Below the pieces are notes generated by a model. It did not search any database and was not told where the DNA came from. It was given only the letters and a program-made list of their open reading frames with translations. Both the position numbers and the translations under genes were made by a program. A stretch of DNA of 64,000 nt from Bullera alba. Taxonomy: Eukaryota; Basidiomycota; Tremellomycetes; Tremellales; Bulleraceae. The stretch is from contig BCIX01000005.1 in assembly GCA_001600095.1 (NCBI GenBank), forward strand, positions 378,523 to 442,522. Direction: 5' to 3'. This document shows positions 1 through 11,111 of the stretch, one piece after another (position 1 is the stretch's first letter; each line of letters opens with the position of its first letter).

Positions 1-534
1 CTGATCTATCAACAGGGCTAGGAGTTGACTTTGCCCTCTTGGGCGATCTTCCTGGTCCGGCAGAGCCGACTGTTGGTGAGGTGCATTGTGCAGTGGATGG
101 CTGCTCGTTGATGAGCAAAGCCATCGTGAGAGTGGCGGTCGACAAGATCTGGGGTAGGAGGTGTACGTGGCTGTAGCAGTGTCCACTTTTCTTCGCCAGG
201 TGTTGTCTGTGTTGGTGAACGATGCTACAGTGATAATGTGGTCCAATATGTATACACTGTCAATGCTGATGTCACTGTCGTTGTGGAATAAAGTTAAAGA
301 GAGAGAGAGAGGTGACGGTGTAAATTGGGAGATGAGGTGATGTCTGGTGAGAACCGCTCGTGCCTGAAAACAAGCACAAACAAGCACAAGTCAGTCGCGC
401 CTATAGTTTATCCGACACACCCATTTAAACACCAAAAGTTGAACCCATCATCAACACAGACACGGGAGTCTACGACTGTATCAAGAGCAGAGTCAAGCTG
501 CATCTGACTACATCACAGACACACTCAGCACAAC
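1..534. other. Upstream region of RCC1, no gene seen
   Basis: No coding region is supported here. It holds a short GA dinucleotide run near 297-312. The last part, directly before the RCC1 start, is the likely promoter and leader of that gene. The window edge cuts the region on the left. Confidence 0.5.
297..312. repeat. GA microsatellite
   Basis: An uninterrupted run of about seven to eight AG dinucleotides lies about 230 bp upstream of the RCC1 start. It is a simple repeat; no function can be read from it. Confidence 0.7.
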
Positions 535-2815
535 ATGCCTCCCAAATGTGAGTCGTCAGCCCGTACAAGAAGGAATCATTTCTGACTAGCCTGTCAGCTT
601 CTGCACCACCATCAAAATCCGCCAAACCCGCTTCAAAGGCCAAACCCATTTCAACCAAAGCGACTTCCTCATCCGCCAAACCCGTCTCCAAGGCCAGTGC
701 GAAGCCAGTCTCGAAACGAGGCGGAGCTGTAGCTTCATCTGCCCCAGTCGTTCCACCTCCGGCCATCCAAGAGGACGGAGATGTGGTCATGGCTGAAGAG
801 CCAAAAGCCAATGGGAGCGGATCCAAAGTCAATGGCACTGCCCTTCCCAAGAAGAAAGGGCGGGCGTCGGAGATTGCTCAAGAGAGCAGGGGCGTGAAGA
901 GGCCTAGAGCTAGTCTGTCCCGAGGACCTGCTGTCAAGTTGGATATTCCGCAGCCGCCAGCGCCAGCCGACCCGCACGTGGCGTTGTTCATCTGGGGAAC
1001 CGGAGATATGGGTCAATTGGGTCTCGGACCCGATGCCCTTGACGACATCAAACGGCCCAAGCTACACAGCACGTGAGTGTAGAGCTGTACGACAGTAGTG
1101 ATCCGTCGAGCTCACTAGGTTGATAGGTTCGAAGAATTCATCGAGGATGGCAAGTTGGGCAAAGATGGAAAGGAGGGTAGCGGCGGGTTGGAAGCTGTTG
1201 TTGCCGGAGGAATGCACACGCTGGCAGTAGACGAGGCAGGAAAAGTAAGTAATGGGTATACGACGGTGCTGTATTGCTTCGCATAGCTAACCCTGCTAGA
1301 TCTGGTCATGGGGTATCAACGACAATGCCTGTTTGGGCAGAGTGACCAGCGACGTCCCGGATCCCGAGAACCCCGGGAAGGTTATTGAGAACGAGAACTT
1401 GGAGACTTTGCCATTCGTGATCGAGTCGTTGGAGAAGGAGAATTTCCGAGCCGTCTCGGTCTCTGCAGGTGACAGCGTCAGTGTGGCAGTCTCGGACAAG
1501 GGGGAGATTCGTGCTTGGGGCAGTTTCAGAGTATGTCACAGCTACACGACCTCGAGACGTAGCTGACCTGTACTCAGGGCAACGAAGGTGTGCTTGGATT
1601 CGACGGTATCCCAGGACATTCTCCATTCCAGTTCACGCCGATCCCTCTGGCTTCGCTGCAGAGGGCCAAAGTGCAGGTCACGCAGGTCTCCTGCGGGGAG
1701 AACCACGTTCTGGCTCTGACCACCACTGGTCACGTTTACGTTTGGGGAAGTGGTCAGCAGAATCAACTCGGACGACGGATCCTCGCGAGAAGGCAACTGA
1801 ACGGTCTGGAGCCCGAGCGGTTGGGTTTGAGAAACATCGTCCACGTGGCTGCTGGTGTCTACCACTCCTTTGCCGTTGACTCCAACGGCATAGTCTGGTC
1901 TTGGGGACTGAACACCTTCCACCAAACTGGTCTCACTCCGGCTCGAGGTGGAGACGAGGACATGGTCATGGTCCCAGCTCAAGTCGATGCCCTGTCTCCC
2001 GAACACCATAATGGCGCCAAGGTCATCTCGATATCTGGAGGCGAGCACCACTCATTGTTCCTCTTTGACAACGGGGAGGTATGGGGCTGTGGGCGATCCG
2101 ACTCGCATCAGCTGGGTATCTCGGCCGACCACCCGGCTATGGAGGGCGTAAAGGAGCGAAGCGAGGAGATCAAGGAGGAGCGATTGGCCAAAGTCGCCAA
2201 GGCGAAGAAGACACTCGAGACCTTGATTGCCAAAGGCAACGTCGACGAGGATGAGAAGATGGAGTTGGAAAACGCGGTACAGGCCGCTGAAATTGACGTA
2301 AACACCCCTCAGGACGCTTACGTTCCGGAACCAGTCAGAGTGAGTGCCCAATTCCCTCGCCTCCAAAGCCGCGTTCACTGACTGGTTCTCAGATATGCTT
2401 CCCGCCCGTGCCGGAGCAGTACGAGGTCGTTCCCGAGTTCCCGGGTTACGCCAACTCCAACCCCGGCGACAACCCGATCGCGCATATCTCCGCTGGAACG
2501 AGACACAACCTTGCCGTCAGCAAGTCGGGCCATGTGTATGCCTGGGGTCTAGGTCGTGAGTGGAATCGAGTTGGAGTTGAGCTTGAGTCTCAGTCGCTGA
2601 CGAGATGATCAGAATCGTATCAGCTCGGTCTGGGCGACGACGAGGACGCCGAGGTGCCCACTCTCGTCAGAAGTAAAGTGAGTGATCGCGACCGCTCTAT
2701 TGTTGGCTGAGATCTGACACTCCTCTAGTCTCTGAGACCTTATCACGCCATTGCGGCCAGTGCGGGAGGACAGCACTGTGTCCTGCTCGCTCGACTGGAC
2801 GAGGGCAGGAAGTAG
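535..2815 (+). CDS. RCC1: RCC1-family Ran guanine nucleotide exchange factor
   Basis: The product should be the chromatin-bound exchange factor that loads GTP on Ran (Pim1/Srm1/Prp20 in yeasts), acting in the nucleus for nuclear transport and mitosis. After a 13-nt first exon (535-547) the N-terminus is Lys/Ser/Ala-rich and basic, fitting a nuclear or DNA-binding tail. RCC1 propeller repeats follow, with recurring motifs such as FIWGTGDMGQLGLG, IWSWGINDNACLG, VYVWGSGQQNQLG, VWGCGRSDSHQLG and VYAWGLG. Between two blades sits a Lys/Glu-rich helical insert of about 50 residues (roughly 2140-2330), not part of the canonical repeat. The stop is the TAG at 2813-2815. At least six short introns are visible. 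The family call is secure; the exon ends are by eye. Confidence 0.9.
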
Positions 2816-3366
2816 TGTAACGAGCATTGGGTTTTGTGAAATACGAAAAGACGCGCATGTAGCGTTGTTATTAATCTCTTGAGTACATGTAGAGAAGCCC
2901 TCTTGACCATAGCATATACTCGGTCGGCTGTGCATCACAACATTGACCATGTAACAAGTACTGGGCTGCACGTTGCACGGTTGCAGCCTGTGCGATTGGT
3001 TGTATGGTGGAGCGATATAGTTTCCCACGGTGTAACACGCGATAACCCGTTGTTGCCAACTTTTTTGTCCCAGCTGACAGCTCGAGCTCCTCAAGGCTCA
3101 AGCGCTCAAGCCTCAAAGGACTCAATCGACTCGACGTTGGATTACACCAAACCATCTATCTCTATCTCGCTGGACGGCAGCCTGATCAGGTATATATCTG
3201 ATAATCCCCGAGTCATCTCTTCACCACGTACCGCTTCACTCGAATCGCACTTCGCTCTCGAGCCAGAACCATCACTGTCACCCCATCTCTTGCTCAGACC
3301 GTCCTCCAAACACACTTTCCCAGGACTACACCTGTGTTTCGGACAAATCAATCAGCTCTCCGCACA
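2816..3366. other. RCC1/ArgRS intergenic region with an open leader
   Basis: This holds the RCC1 3' end and the promoter and leader of the arginyl-tRNA synthetase. The final 160 bases (3205-3366) stay open in frame with the synthetase ATG but contain no ATG; the encoded composition looks like a mitochondrial presequence (see findings). No other gene is seen. Confidence 0.5.
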
Positions 3367-5669
3367 ATGTCGACGTCAACTGCTACAGCGGCACCTATCG
3401 CCCAGAAGGAGGAGCCTGTCAACCCCAAATTTGCGCTGCCAGAGCTGCCGACGGTCAAAGGAGCTGAACCGAGTCGAAATGTCCTAGATGCAGCTAGACT
3501 CATTGTCGCCAAGACCGTCTCTGAGGCATGGGGTCTAGACATCAAGAAAGTCTTTGACGGCGTTGATCTAGGTGGGTCCATTTGTCACGAGAAATCCATT
3601 CAGTGCAGTGCTCACCTCGTTTTAGGCAAGAAGGGCGCTGATCTCGCCGTCGCTATCCCTCGTTTCGTCAAGGGAAAGCCGGATGAGCCAGCGAAGAAGG
3701 TTCTTGATGCTGTGAGCTTTCATGTACTGAAATCGACCTGCGAACAGCTGACTCACTTCGCTTAGTTCAAACCCTCTGCCCTGGTCGCCGAAGTCTCTCT
3801 AGCGGGAGCCTTCCTAATGTTCCAGCTCGAGTGAGTATCACACGGCGAAGGGATGAGAAAATTGAACTGGACTGATGCGCTCCCGTAGCAAAGAGGGCTT
3901 TGCGTACCACCTCCTTCGAACCATCTCCCTCATGTCCCGAGCTGCCCGACAGAATCCCAGCTCCAAGACCCTCGCTTACGGTACCGCCGATTGTGAAGAC
4001 GCTGGCAAACACATGCTCATCGACTTTTCCTCGCCAAACATTGCCAAACCCTTCCATGCTGGTCATCTCCGAAGCACCATCATCGGCGCCGTCGTTTCCA
4101 ACTTGTTCGAGGCGCAGGGCTGGAAAGTCACCAGGTTGAACTACCTCGGAGACTGGGGAACACAGTACGGTAAGTTACTGCCCCGGTATTTAGGAGGACC
4201 ATATTGATCTGGCGTAGGTCTCCTGTCCGTCGGGTTCGACAGGTATGGAAGTGAAGAGGAGCTTGTGCGAGACCCAATCCAGCACTTGTACCAAGTCTAC
4301 GTCAAGATCAACCAGGAGCGGGCTGCCGAGACGGAAAAGTTCAACTCGGGTGAGATCACCGATGCCGACTCGACCATTCACGCCGCCGCCAAGCGGGTCT
4401 TCAAGGATATGGAGGATGGTGAGTTCTCAGCTGCACTATAGTTTTCGTTGTGGCGCTGAAAAACACCCCTTAGGCGAGCCCAAAGCCATTGCCCAGTGGT
4501 CCCGATTCCGAGACCTGTCCATCGAGAGGCTGAAGGAGACGTATGAGCGACTCAACATCCACTTTGACGTCTTTTGGGGTGAAAGTCAGGTCAAGGAGGA
4601 ATCCATGCAGCGAGCCATCAAGATTGTCCAGGAGAAGAACTTGGTTTGCGAGGACCGAGGAGCCTTGCTGGTGGACCTTGAAAAGTACAAGTTGGAAAAG
4701 GCCATCGTGAGGAAGGGAGGTGAGTCTCATGGCGACTTTGCCTAATACACAACTGACTGGCGTCAGATGGAACGTCGATCTACCTGACCCGAGATCTGGG
4801 AGGTGCTTATGACAAGTGGAACAAGTACAAGTTCGACCACCACATCTACGTCGTCCAAGCTGCTCAGTCGTTACATTTCCGGCAATTGTTCAAGACGCTC
4901 GAGCTCATGGGCGAAGAGTGTGCCGGGCGTCTGGAACACATCAGCTTCGGTGAGTTCGAGGCATCGCATTTTGGTGAGTCTTTGAGCTGACCCGCGCAGG
5001 TCTCGTCAAGGGCATGTCTACTCGAAAGGGTACAGTGGTGTTCCTCGAGGACATCATGGACGAAGCCACAGAGTCGATGCACGAGCAGATGAGGAGTAAC
5101 GAGGACAAATACGCCCAGGTCGAGGACCCAGCGGGTACCAGTCGAGAGATTGGCACTACTGCCGTCAAGATCCAGGACATGTCCGGCAAGCGGTGAGCCA
5201 GGCCTATATCCCCTGATGACTCGGCTGATGATTCTCGGAAAGGGTGAACGACTACGACTTTGACATCAAGCGAAACACTTCGTTTGAAGGTGATTTCGGA
5301 CCATTCATCCAGTATTCCCACGTCCGACTGTGTTCCGTTCAGAGGAAGAACCCCAATGTGCCCGTGGCAGCCTCGGTCGACGAGATCGACGTCTCGATCT
5401 TGAAAGACCAGAAGATCCACGACTATCTCTACCACCTGGCCAACTACCCGACCGTCCTGAGGAACGCCTATTTGTACAGGGAACCCTCGGCGTTGGTCAC
5501 TTGGTGCTTCAAGCTCTCCCACCTGGTGGGCTCGGCTTGGGAGACGTTGAAGGTCCATGGAGCAGAGGAGGAGGCCGCCAAAGCCCGTTTGTTCCTGTTC
5601 ATCCAGACGAGGGAGGTGCTCTCCTCGGCGATGAGGCTGCTCAGTCTGACCCCCATCGAGCGGATGTAG
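3367..5669 (+). CDS. Arginyl-tRNA synthetase, class I
   Basis: It charges tRNA-Arg with arginine. The class I HIGH signature is present as [14 protein letters not shown] in exon 3, and the KMSKS-loop equivalent is [15 protein letters not shown], as in eukaryotic ArgRS. The C-terminal anticodon-binding DALR region ends in a hydrophobic/Arg-rich tail finishing [10 protein letters not shown], the expected family ending. About nine exons are separated by introns of roughly 50 nt. The start was set at the first in-frame ATG (3367), with A at -3; the reading frame is open for a further 54 codons upstream without an ATG. No second ArgRS is in the window, so a mitochondrial form made from the same gene by an upstream non-AUG start is plausible but inferred. 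Confidence 0.95.
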
Positions 5670-6051
5670 GTAGGAAAGATGGTTTAGGTGGGCTCATTCT
5701 TAGAGTATCTGAGGCACTTGCGTCTCTGATGATGTATATACGTGACGAATGCTTCTCGGGAGGTCCGCAGCTTCCAGAGATGATCTTGTGCTGCGACTCG
5801 CCGCACAGCTCAAAACTTGGGTCGAAAGTCCAATCCGCTCAGCTCAGCCACGGGGCAACACCTGACTCCGGCATCACACACTCATTGCATGTATGGTCTC
5901 GGCTTCTTGTCTCTTGCCTTTCTCTCTGGTATACTAGCAATACAGCATCTCACACGAAGTTTCTATGGCCGATTGCAATCTCTGACCAGTCTACCTCCAG
6001 ATCCGCCTCCGTCTCACATGTGATAGTGATTTCCTCACTTCTACAGCCCAT
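5670..6051. other. Convergent 3' regions of ArgRS and NCS1
   Basis: The two neighbouring genes end towards each other here, so this 382-bp stretch should hold both 3' untranslated regions and terminators. No gene, repeat or RNA structure was recognised. Confidence 0.5.
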
Positions 6052-7160
6052 CTACACCAGTCCGTCATACAGCGACAGGGCCTATTGACGCAATCAGCAC
6101 TCTCCCCTTGGGCACCTCCCGCAACTACTTCGCTCACCTGGACGATCGTGGGATCCTGTTTGCTTCCCTCCTTGAACTCTTCAAAGGTCAACTTGGCGTC
6201 CTTGTTGAGGTCCATGATCCTGAAGATCTTGTCGACTCGCTAAAGTGTGCACAGTCAGTCAAAGATTTAGAAATATGCCATTGTCACGAGTTGCCTCACC
6301 TTCTCAGGCGTGTCTTCGTCTTCTGGCAATTTGACCATCTGTCCAGTCATCTTGTAGATAGATCGAACGATCTGGAGCATCTCATCGTAGGTAATGTATC
6401 CGTCCTGATTGATGTCATACAGCTGGAAAGCCCCTGAACAAATCGTCAGTGCTGACTGTAACAACAAGGTAACTCTGCACTTACACTTCAACTTCTCGTC
6501 CAGTCGTCCTCGCGATGTGACCGACAGAGCGCAGATGAACTCCTGCAGCGTTGTGTTAGCACTGTGATAGGTAGACAAGTGGTGAGACCCACTTTGAACT
6601 CGATTGTACCCGACTTGTCCTCGTCAAAGACGTTGAAGACATAGTCGGCGAACTGGCTTGGATCGCCAAAGGGGAAGAATTGCCGGTATATCTTCTGGAA
6701 CTCTGATAACAGTCAGCAGCCACCCACTCTGCCCGACTTTTTGCCGATCACGCCAGCACTAAGCAGACAGTACTCACCCTCCTTGTTCAATTGACCTCCT
6801 GGGCAGTCCTTGATGAAGCCTTTGTACTATACGAGCATTAGCGCGACTCTTCTCGCCACTCAGAGGTCCTACTCACCCACTGCTGGAGCTCCTATCGACA
6901 GTAGATTATCAGCTCTCTTCCTCACGCGTCTCTCGTTGTTGAGCTGTACTACCGCCCTCGAGCAGATACCAGCTCCGGAGCGCAAGTGAGGGAAAGATGG
7001 GGAACGCTCTACACACCTTCTTGTCAACTAGAACGCATAGATCAGCTATCTTCACTCGAAATCAAGTGGTGGAGCTGCGGCACCTGAGATACTCACAGTA
7101 CGTGTTCTTCTGCAGCTCGGCGATCTCGTCGGAACTGAGCTTGGACTGGGCTTTACCCAT
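6052..7160 (-). CDS. NCS1: Neuronal calcium sensor-1 / frequenin-like EF-hand protein
   Basis: A small calcium sensor acting at Golgi and plasma membranes; in yeasts its homologue activates phosphatidylinositol 4-kinase. The N-terminus begins [20 protein letters not shown]: Gly2 with a Ser/Lys context is the expected N-myristoylation signal. EF-hand loops are visible in separate exons, including [13 protein letters not shown] and [13 protein letters not shown]. The last exon is only a few codons long and restores the highly conserved C-terminus ALSLYDGLV followed by TAG (6052-6054), reached through an intron directly after the codons for DPTIVQ. About eight exons are present. The family usually has 190 residues and this model fits that. 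Identification is confident; small internal exons were placed by eye. Confidence 0.92.
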
Positions 7161-7838
7161 CGCGTCGGTATTCCTGGCTGTTGTTTAGGGTGATAGCTGT
7201 GCGTTAAGAGTTGTGGTTTCTTGAAGTCGTGTGCTCAAAGGAGCGTTGGAGCTAGTGCTGTATCCAGAGAGCTCGAGGTGGGGTTTCCGCTGAAGGTTTC
7301 CCTATCGATTCTACGAGCTTGGAGTCGGGGTGCAAGGTGCGGTGGCGACGGGTGAACACAGATCGCAATGCTCTCGAGTCTTTGTATCTATCGACGTTGT
7401 AGGTCGTGGTTGCATGTTGCGGGATTTATGGGATCTCACTGGCAGGTGCTGGGCGCGGGGGCGGCAAAATCCGGTGCAGCAGCGGGATCAATTCCAAGAG
7501 CTTGGCGGGGTACGCGGTTGCCGCAAGGCAATCGTTGGCATCGAGAGGTTTGACTCTGATGCATCTGTCTCGGCTCCCGCATGGTGCATGGCGTCGCATC
7601 GCGTCACTTGAGCGACGCATGGGAGGAGGAACTAAAATATACAACGACTGTCCCGTGCTCAAAGCTCAAAACCCCGGATCCGTCGAGTCCGCCATGGCAA
7701 AGTTACTCGACGACCTCTATGATACTATCACGCGCAAGGATGGCCCGAAGCCGAACCCGATGAGACCCAAAAAGAACCTCTCCACCCTCCTCGTCCACAT
7801 CTCACTTCGTCCTAGACCCTCTGAGCCCAACTCGTCGA
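7161..7838. other. NCS1 promoter region, no gene seen
   Basis: The stretch lies upstream of NCS1 and downstream of the GT71 gene, both on the minus strand. Open frames on the plus strand have no recognisable protein features and no splice support. It most likely holds the NCS1 promoter and the GT71 3' end. Confidence 0.45.
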
Positions 7839-9868
7839 TCAGTTGTTGATAGCAACAAACTTCTCGCTGAGCTCTTCAATAGCAGCCCAAACCTCCTCCC
7901 CTACAACCTCCTTGGTTGGAATGACGACCACCCCTTGACCGTCATTCATCCCGCTTTCGAGGTTGGCCTCCCCGTCCGGACCTTTCAAGTTGATGGCAAA
8001 ACAATCTCCCGTGAACTCGTACAGCGTTCTCACGAGGAGTGGCTCGTTGATACCATCCAACCTCGGCCGACGAATGTGGGAGAAAAGCTTGCTGGGCTGT
8101 AAGTGAGATCGATGTTTGGCCAGGATAGTATGCAGGAAGGCCGGCTCGACGTGGTATTTCGGATCATTGACCTTATTGGGAGGTGTCAAGCCCCATTGGA
8201 TCACTAGAAACACGTCAGTAGGTGATTTCGACGAGACTACGAGCCCGAGCAGACAGCCAAGGCCCGACTCACTCGAATGCCCGCAGAAGGAATCAGAGTT
8301 GTCACCTCCCTGGGTCTGATATCCACCAGCGGAAGCGAACAATTTGGTGGCCTGTTGATAATCTAGCCCTAAGGCGTAGAAAGCGAAACGCTAATAGCGG
8401 TCACCAGTTGTTACACCCGCGCCTGCAATGGCTACACTCACGAAGGTATCCTTGTCGCCGTAGCTCAAGAACCCGTACATGTTTGGCTCGGACATCATGT
8501 GTCTGGCCAAGTGAAGTACAGCAAGGTTGAGCCCGTTGTTCCTCCTTTTGTCGAAGATCAATTGGCCTGACCGACAGTCTTAGCCAGTACCACCACCGCC
8601 CACTCTGTCTCACTCACCTGCCTCCGCAGGCCAGTGCTCGTCAGAACAGTATCTCCCAACAATCCGGAAGATAGCGTTGTCGGCTAACAACGTGTCAGCT
8701 GCGCAGAAAGCGACCCGAGTTCAACTGACGGTGATCTTTGTTTAGATCTGCCCAGAAGACACTGCCACTTTGCTTGTATTCCACCGAATCGAACCATGTG
8801 GTGGGATCTCTCAAAGGTATGTTGTCCTGACAACGGGCTCAGTAATGTCACTTGCTAGGGCGATCAACAGGCAGCTCACGCTATCCAGGTAGATGAACTC
8901 GGTGAATTGCGTGGCGAGGAACGCCTCATTCTTGATGTCTGTCCCGATCAGTACGATAACTCAGCTAGATCGATCCGGCTCACTCCAGCTCTTTCCATCC
9001 GGCCTCTTGTTCCCGACCTCTCGAAGGGTGACGTCGTACTCCTCCACAAGCTCCTTCCTCATTGCCTCATCGGTCATCTCGCCGGTAAAGTGGTATAGCT
9101 CGACTGGGATGTCCGAGTGCAAAACATTCCGCAGCATGTGCAGGGAAAGCTTCAGTCGTTCAAGCGTTTTCTGCGACCGAAACGTCAGCCCACATCCACC
9201 TCATATTTCGCTCTCGAATCACTTACTCCCTCGCCCCCGGTGTAGATTAGACCCCTTCGGCTTTCCTTTGGCACGGCATCATCCATTCCCTTCTCCCAGA
9301 CCAGCTTTCCGCCCTCACGCTCGACACTGCGGAGGTACTCGACCATCTTCTGCCTATACCTCCTGATCTCAGTAGGACCAATCTTTTCCCATTGTTGAGG
9401 CTTGTCCCCATCATGGAAGAAGTAGGTGTTTCTCGCATAGGTGTACATCGGGCACGCGTGTCGAGATGGCAGCTCGGCTTCCCACTGCGCTAGAGCCGGT
9501 CTGGCCAGGAGATCAGTCAATCTCGCTTCGAGGGTGAATGGCAGGCCGGGCACACCGCCAGAAGGCGTGGGAATCCATGGTGGAGGATGTGATGAGCCAG
9601 TCAAGAAAGCGATGGCCGGTGAAATCGCTGGATTCTCCCGATGGACATAGGCGAGGGGGAGAGTGGTGACGACCAGAAAGCCCAAAATGAAAAACAGCAC
9701 CGTCGACCGGGATGAGATGCACGGGAGCGATCGCACTCCAGGAGGTTTGGGATATCGCTTCGGGGAGGACGGTCTAGGTGGTGGAGAGATAGGTGAGCCG
9801 GTGGAGACTCTGTCGTATCCTTGAGTCGGCATCTCGGATCCTGAGTAACGATTAGCGCCGGAAGGCAT
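7839..9868 (-). CDS. Mnn2-like alpha-1,2-mannosyltransferase (GT71)
   Basis: The product should add alpha-1,2-mannose to cell-wall or glycoprotein mannans in the Golgi. The N-terminus has a Ser/Pro-rich cytosolic tail of about 55 residues and one membrane anchor (around STVLFFILGFLVVTTLPLAY), so it is a type II protein. The GT71 region includes RRGLIYTGGEG, then LKLSLHMLRNVLHSDIPVEL and later EFIYLDS followed after an intron by DNIPLRDPTTWFDS; the LDSDN is the metal-binding DXD-type motif. The protein ends EKFVAINN with TGA at 7839-7841. Several short introns split it. It is divergently transcribed from the exostosin fusion gene at 11112, which suggests, without proving, shared control of Golgi glycan synthesis. 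The exact linkage made cannot be read from the sequence. Confidence 0.85.
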
Positions 9869-11111
9869 GGGTGCTTGAGTAGCTCACAGAGGTTCATATA
9901 CGACGTATGGGTGATACTTCGATGCAAGCCTGCTCGTCTGGATGGCTGAGTTTGATGGTCAACAACCGGCAAAGCAGCAATGCCCGACCGCAATCGGTTG
10001 TGCGGAGTCGTGCGAGCACCGCCCAAAGCAAGTGTCGATCTGTTTGGATCCAGAATGCAATGTCCCGTGATCAACTTCCTCGATGCGTGTACGACGTGTT
10101 GGTGATCCGACTTGTCGCGTAGAGCAGTACTCAGCGCGAGCAGCTGCTATCGAAAGAGGAAGGCACGAGGGAGCACGAAGTGACGGAGCACGACGCTGGT
10201 TACGGGAGGAGGCGTCGTGAGGTGATCTGGTGTGACGATGTAGTACTTGCAACGATTGAGATCGGACTTCGAAGTGTTGTCGACTTTTTCGCGATCCTCT
10301 GGAGATGTTCGACCACGGTCTGGTCTATCTCTCTGTCTGAGATTGAGCAGGCCTCGACGCCGATCCTACAAGACCCCTTGCTCGAGGCCTAGATGTCCTT
10401 TGCATGTCCTTGGCCGTTGACGGCCTGATTGATTGAAAGCTTTGCTCTACTTTCCCAAACCGAACCTTCCTTTGCCGGCAATCAAAGTTACGGATACTCC
10501 TCGTGCCTGGGAACGCACGGGCCAACTCGGCGGAGGTGAGGGTGGTCAGTGCCCTCTCGTCTGACGCCTGTTCCCCCCTTTACCCCGCTCGGACCACGTT
10601 ATCGTTTTGGGCTGTTTTAGACTGCTTTTACGGCACACGTGTAGGTCGGGTTATCTTCCGTGTCTCACTTCGGCCCATCCCCTGTTTTGACTTCTGCCAG
10701 CTTCTGCTCATTCTCGTCGTCGTCGAGGAAGGGAGGTGGATTGCTTTCTGTTGCTTTGGCCTTGCCGTAACCTTATTGCGTCGAAGATCCAGCCAGCAAA
10801 GGACGACAGGAGGTCATGGCGCTCGAAAGGATGGCGAACGCGAGGTCGCGAACGGTGCTGGAGCAGCATCCTTCGGACTGGTCAACTCGTTCAACAACCG
10901 CGTCTGAACGTCAAACCACAGATCGACGCAAGGTCCTAGTCCTCTTCGCACTCAAACCGACACGTCGGATACCACGAAAGCGTAAACATTACTCCGGCAA
11001 AGCAAGTGGAGGTCATCGCGTCTCGACGTTTCAGAAAGGTCCACGGTGTCTACGCTAAACTAGTGCACCAGCGAAGCCCGGTCAAGCCAGGTCCTGCTCC
11101 CGACACCGACC
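9869..11111. promoter_or_regulatory. Shared divergent promoter of two Golgi-type glycosyltransferase genes
   Basis: This 1243-bp region separates the GT71 start (9868, minus) from the exostosin fusion start (11112, plus). No convincing exon was found on either strand; the open frames inside are short, lack recognisable domains and are probably leader or promoter sequence. Confidence 0.5.

Noticed and set aside
3334..3366. Upstream methionine start for ArgRS at 3334
   Set aside because: The codon is GTG, not ATG, so the first true in-frame ATG is 3367. A non-AUG leader is treated as a separate hypothesis.
7406..7849. Plus-strand open frame between NCS1 and the GT71 gene
   Set aside because: Runs into the GT71 3' end on the opposite strand and shows no domain or splicing pattern.
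10503..10907. Open frame in the divergent promoter of the glycosyltransferase pair
   Set aside because: Mixed composition, no recognisable family and no neighbouring exons; better read as promoter or leader.
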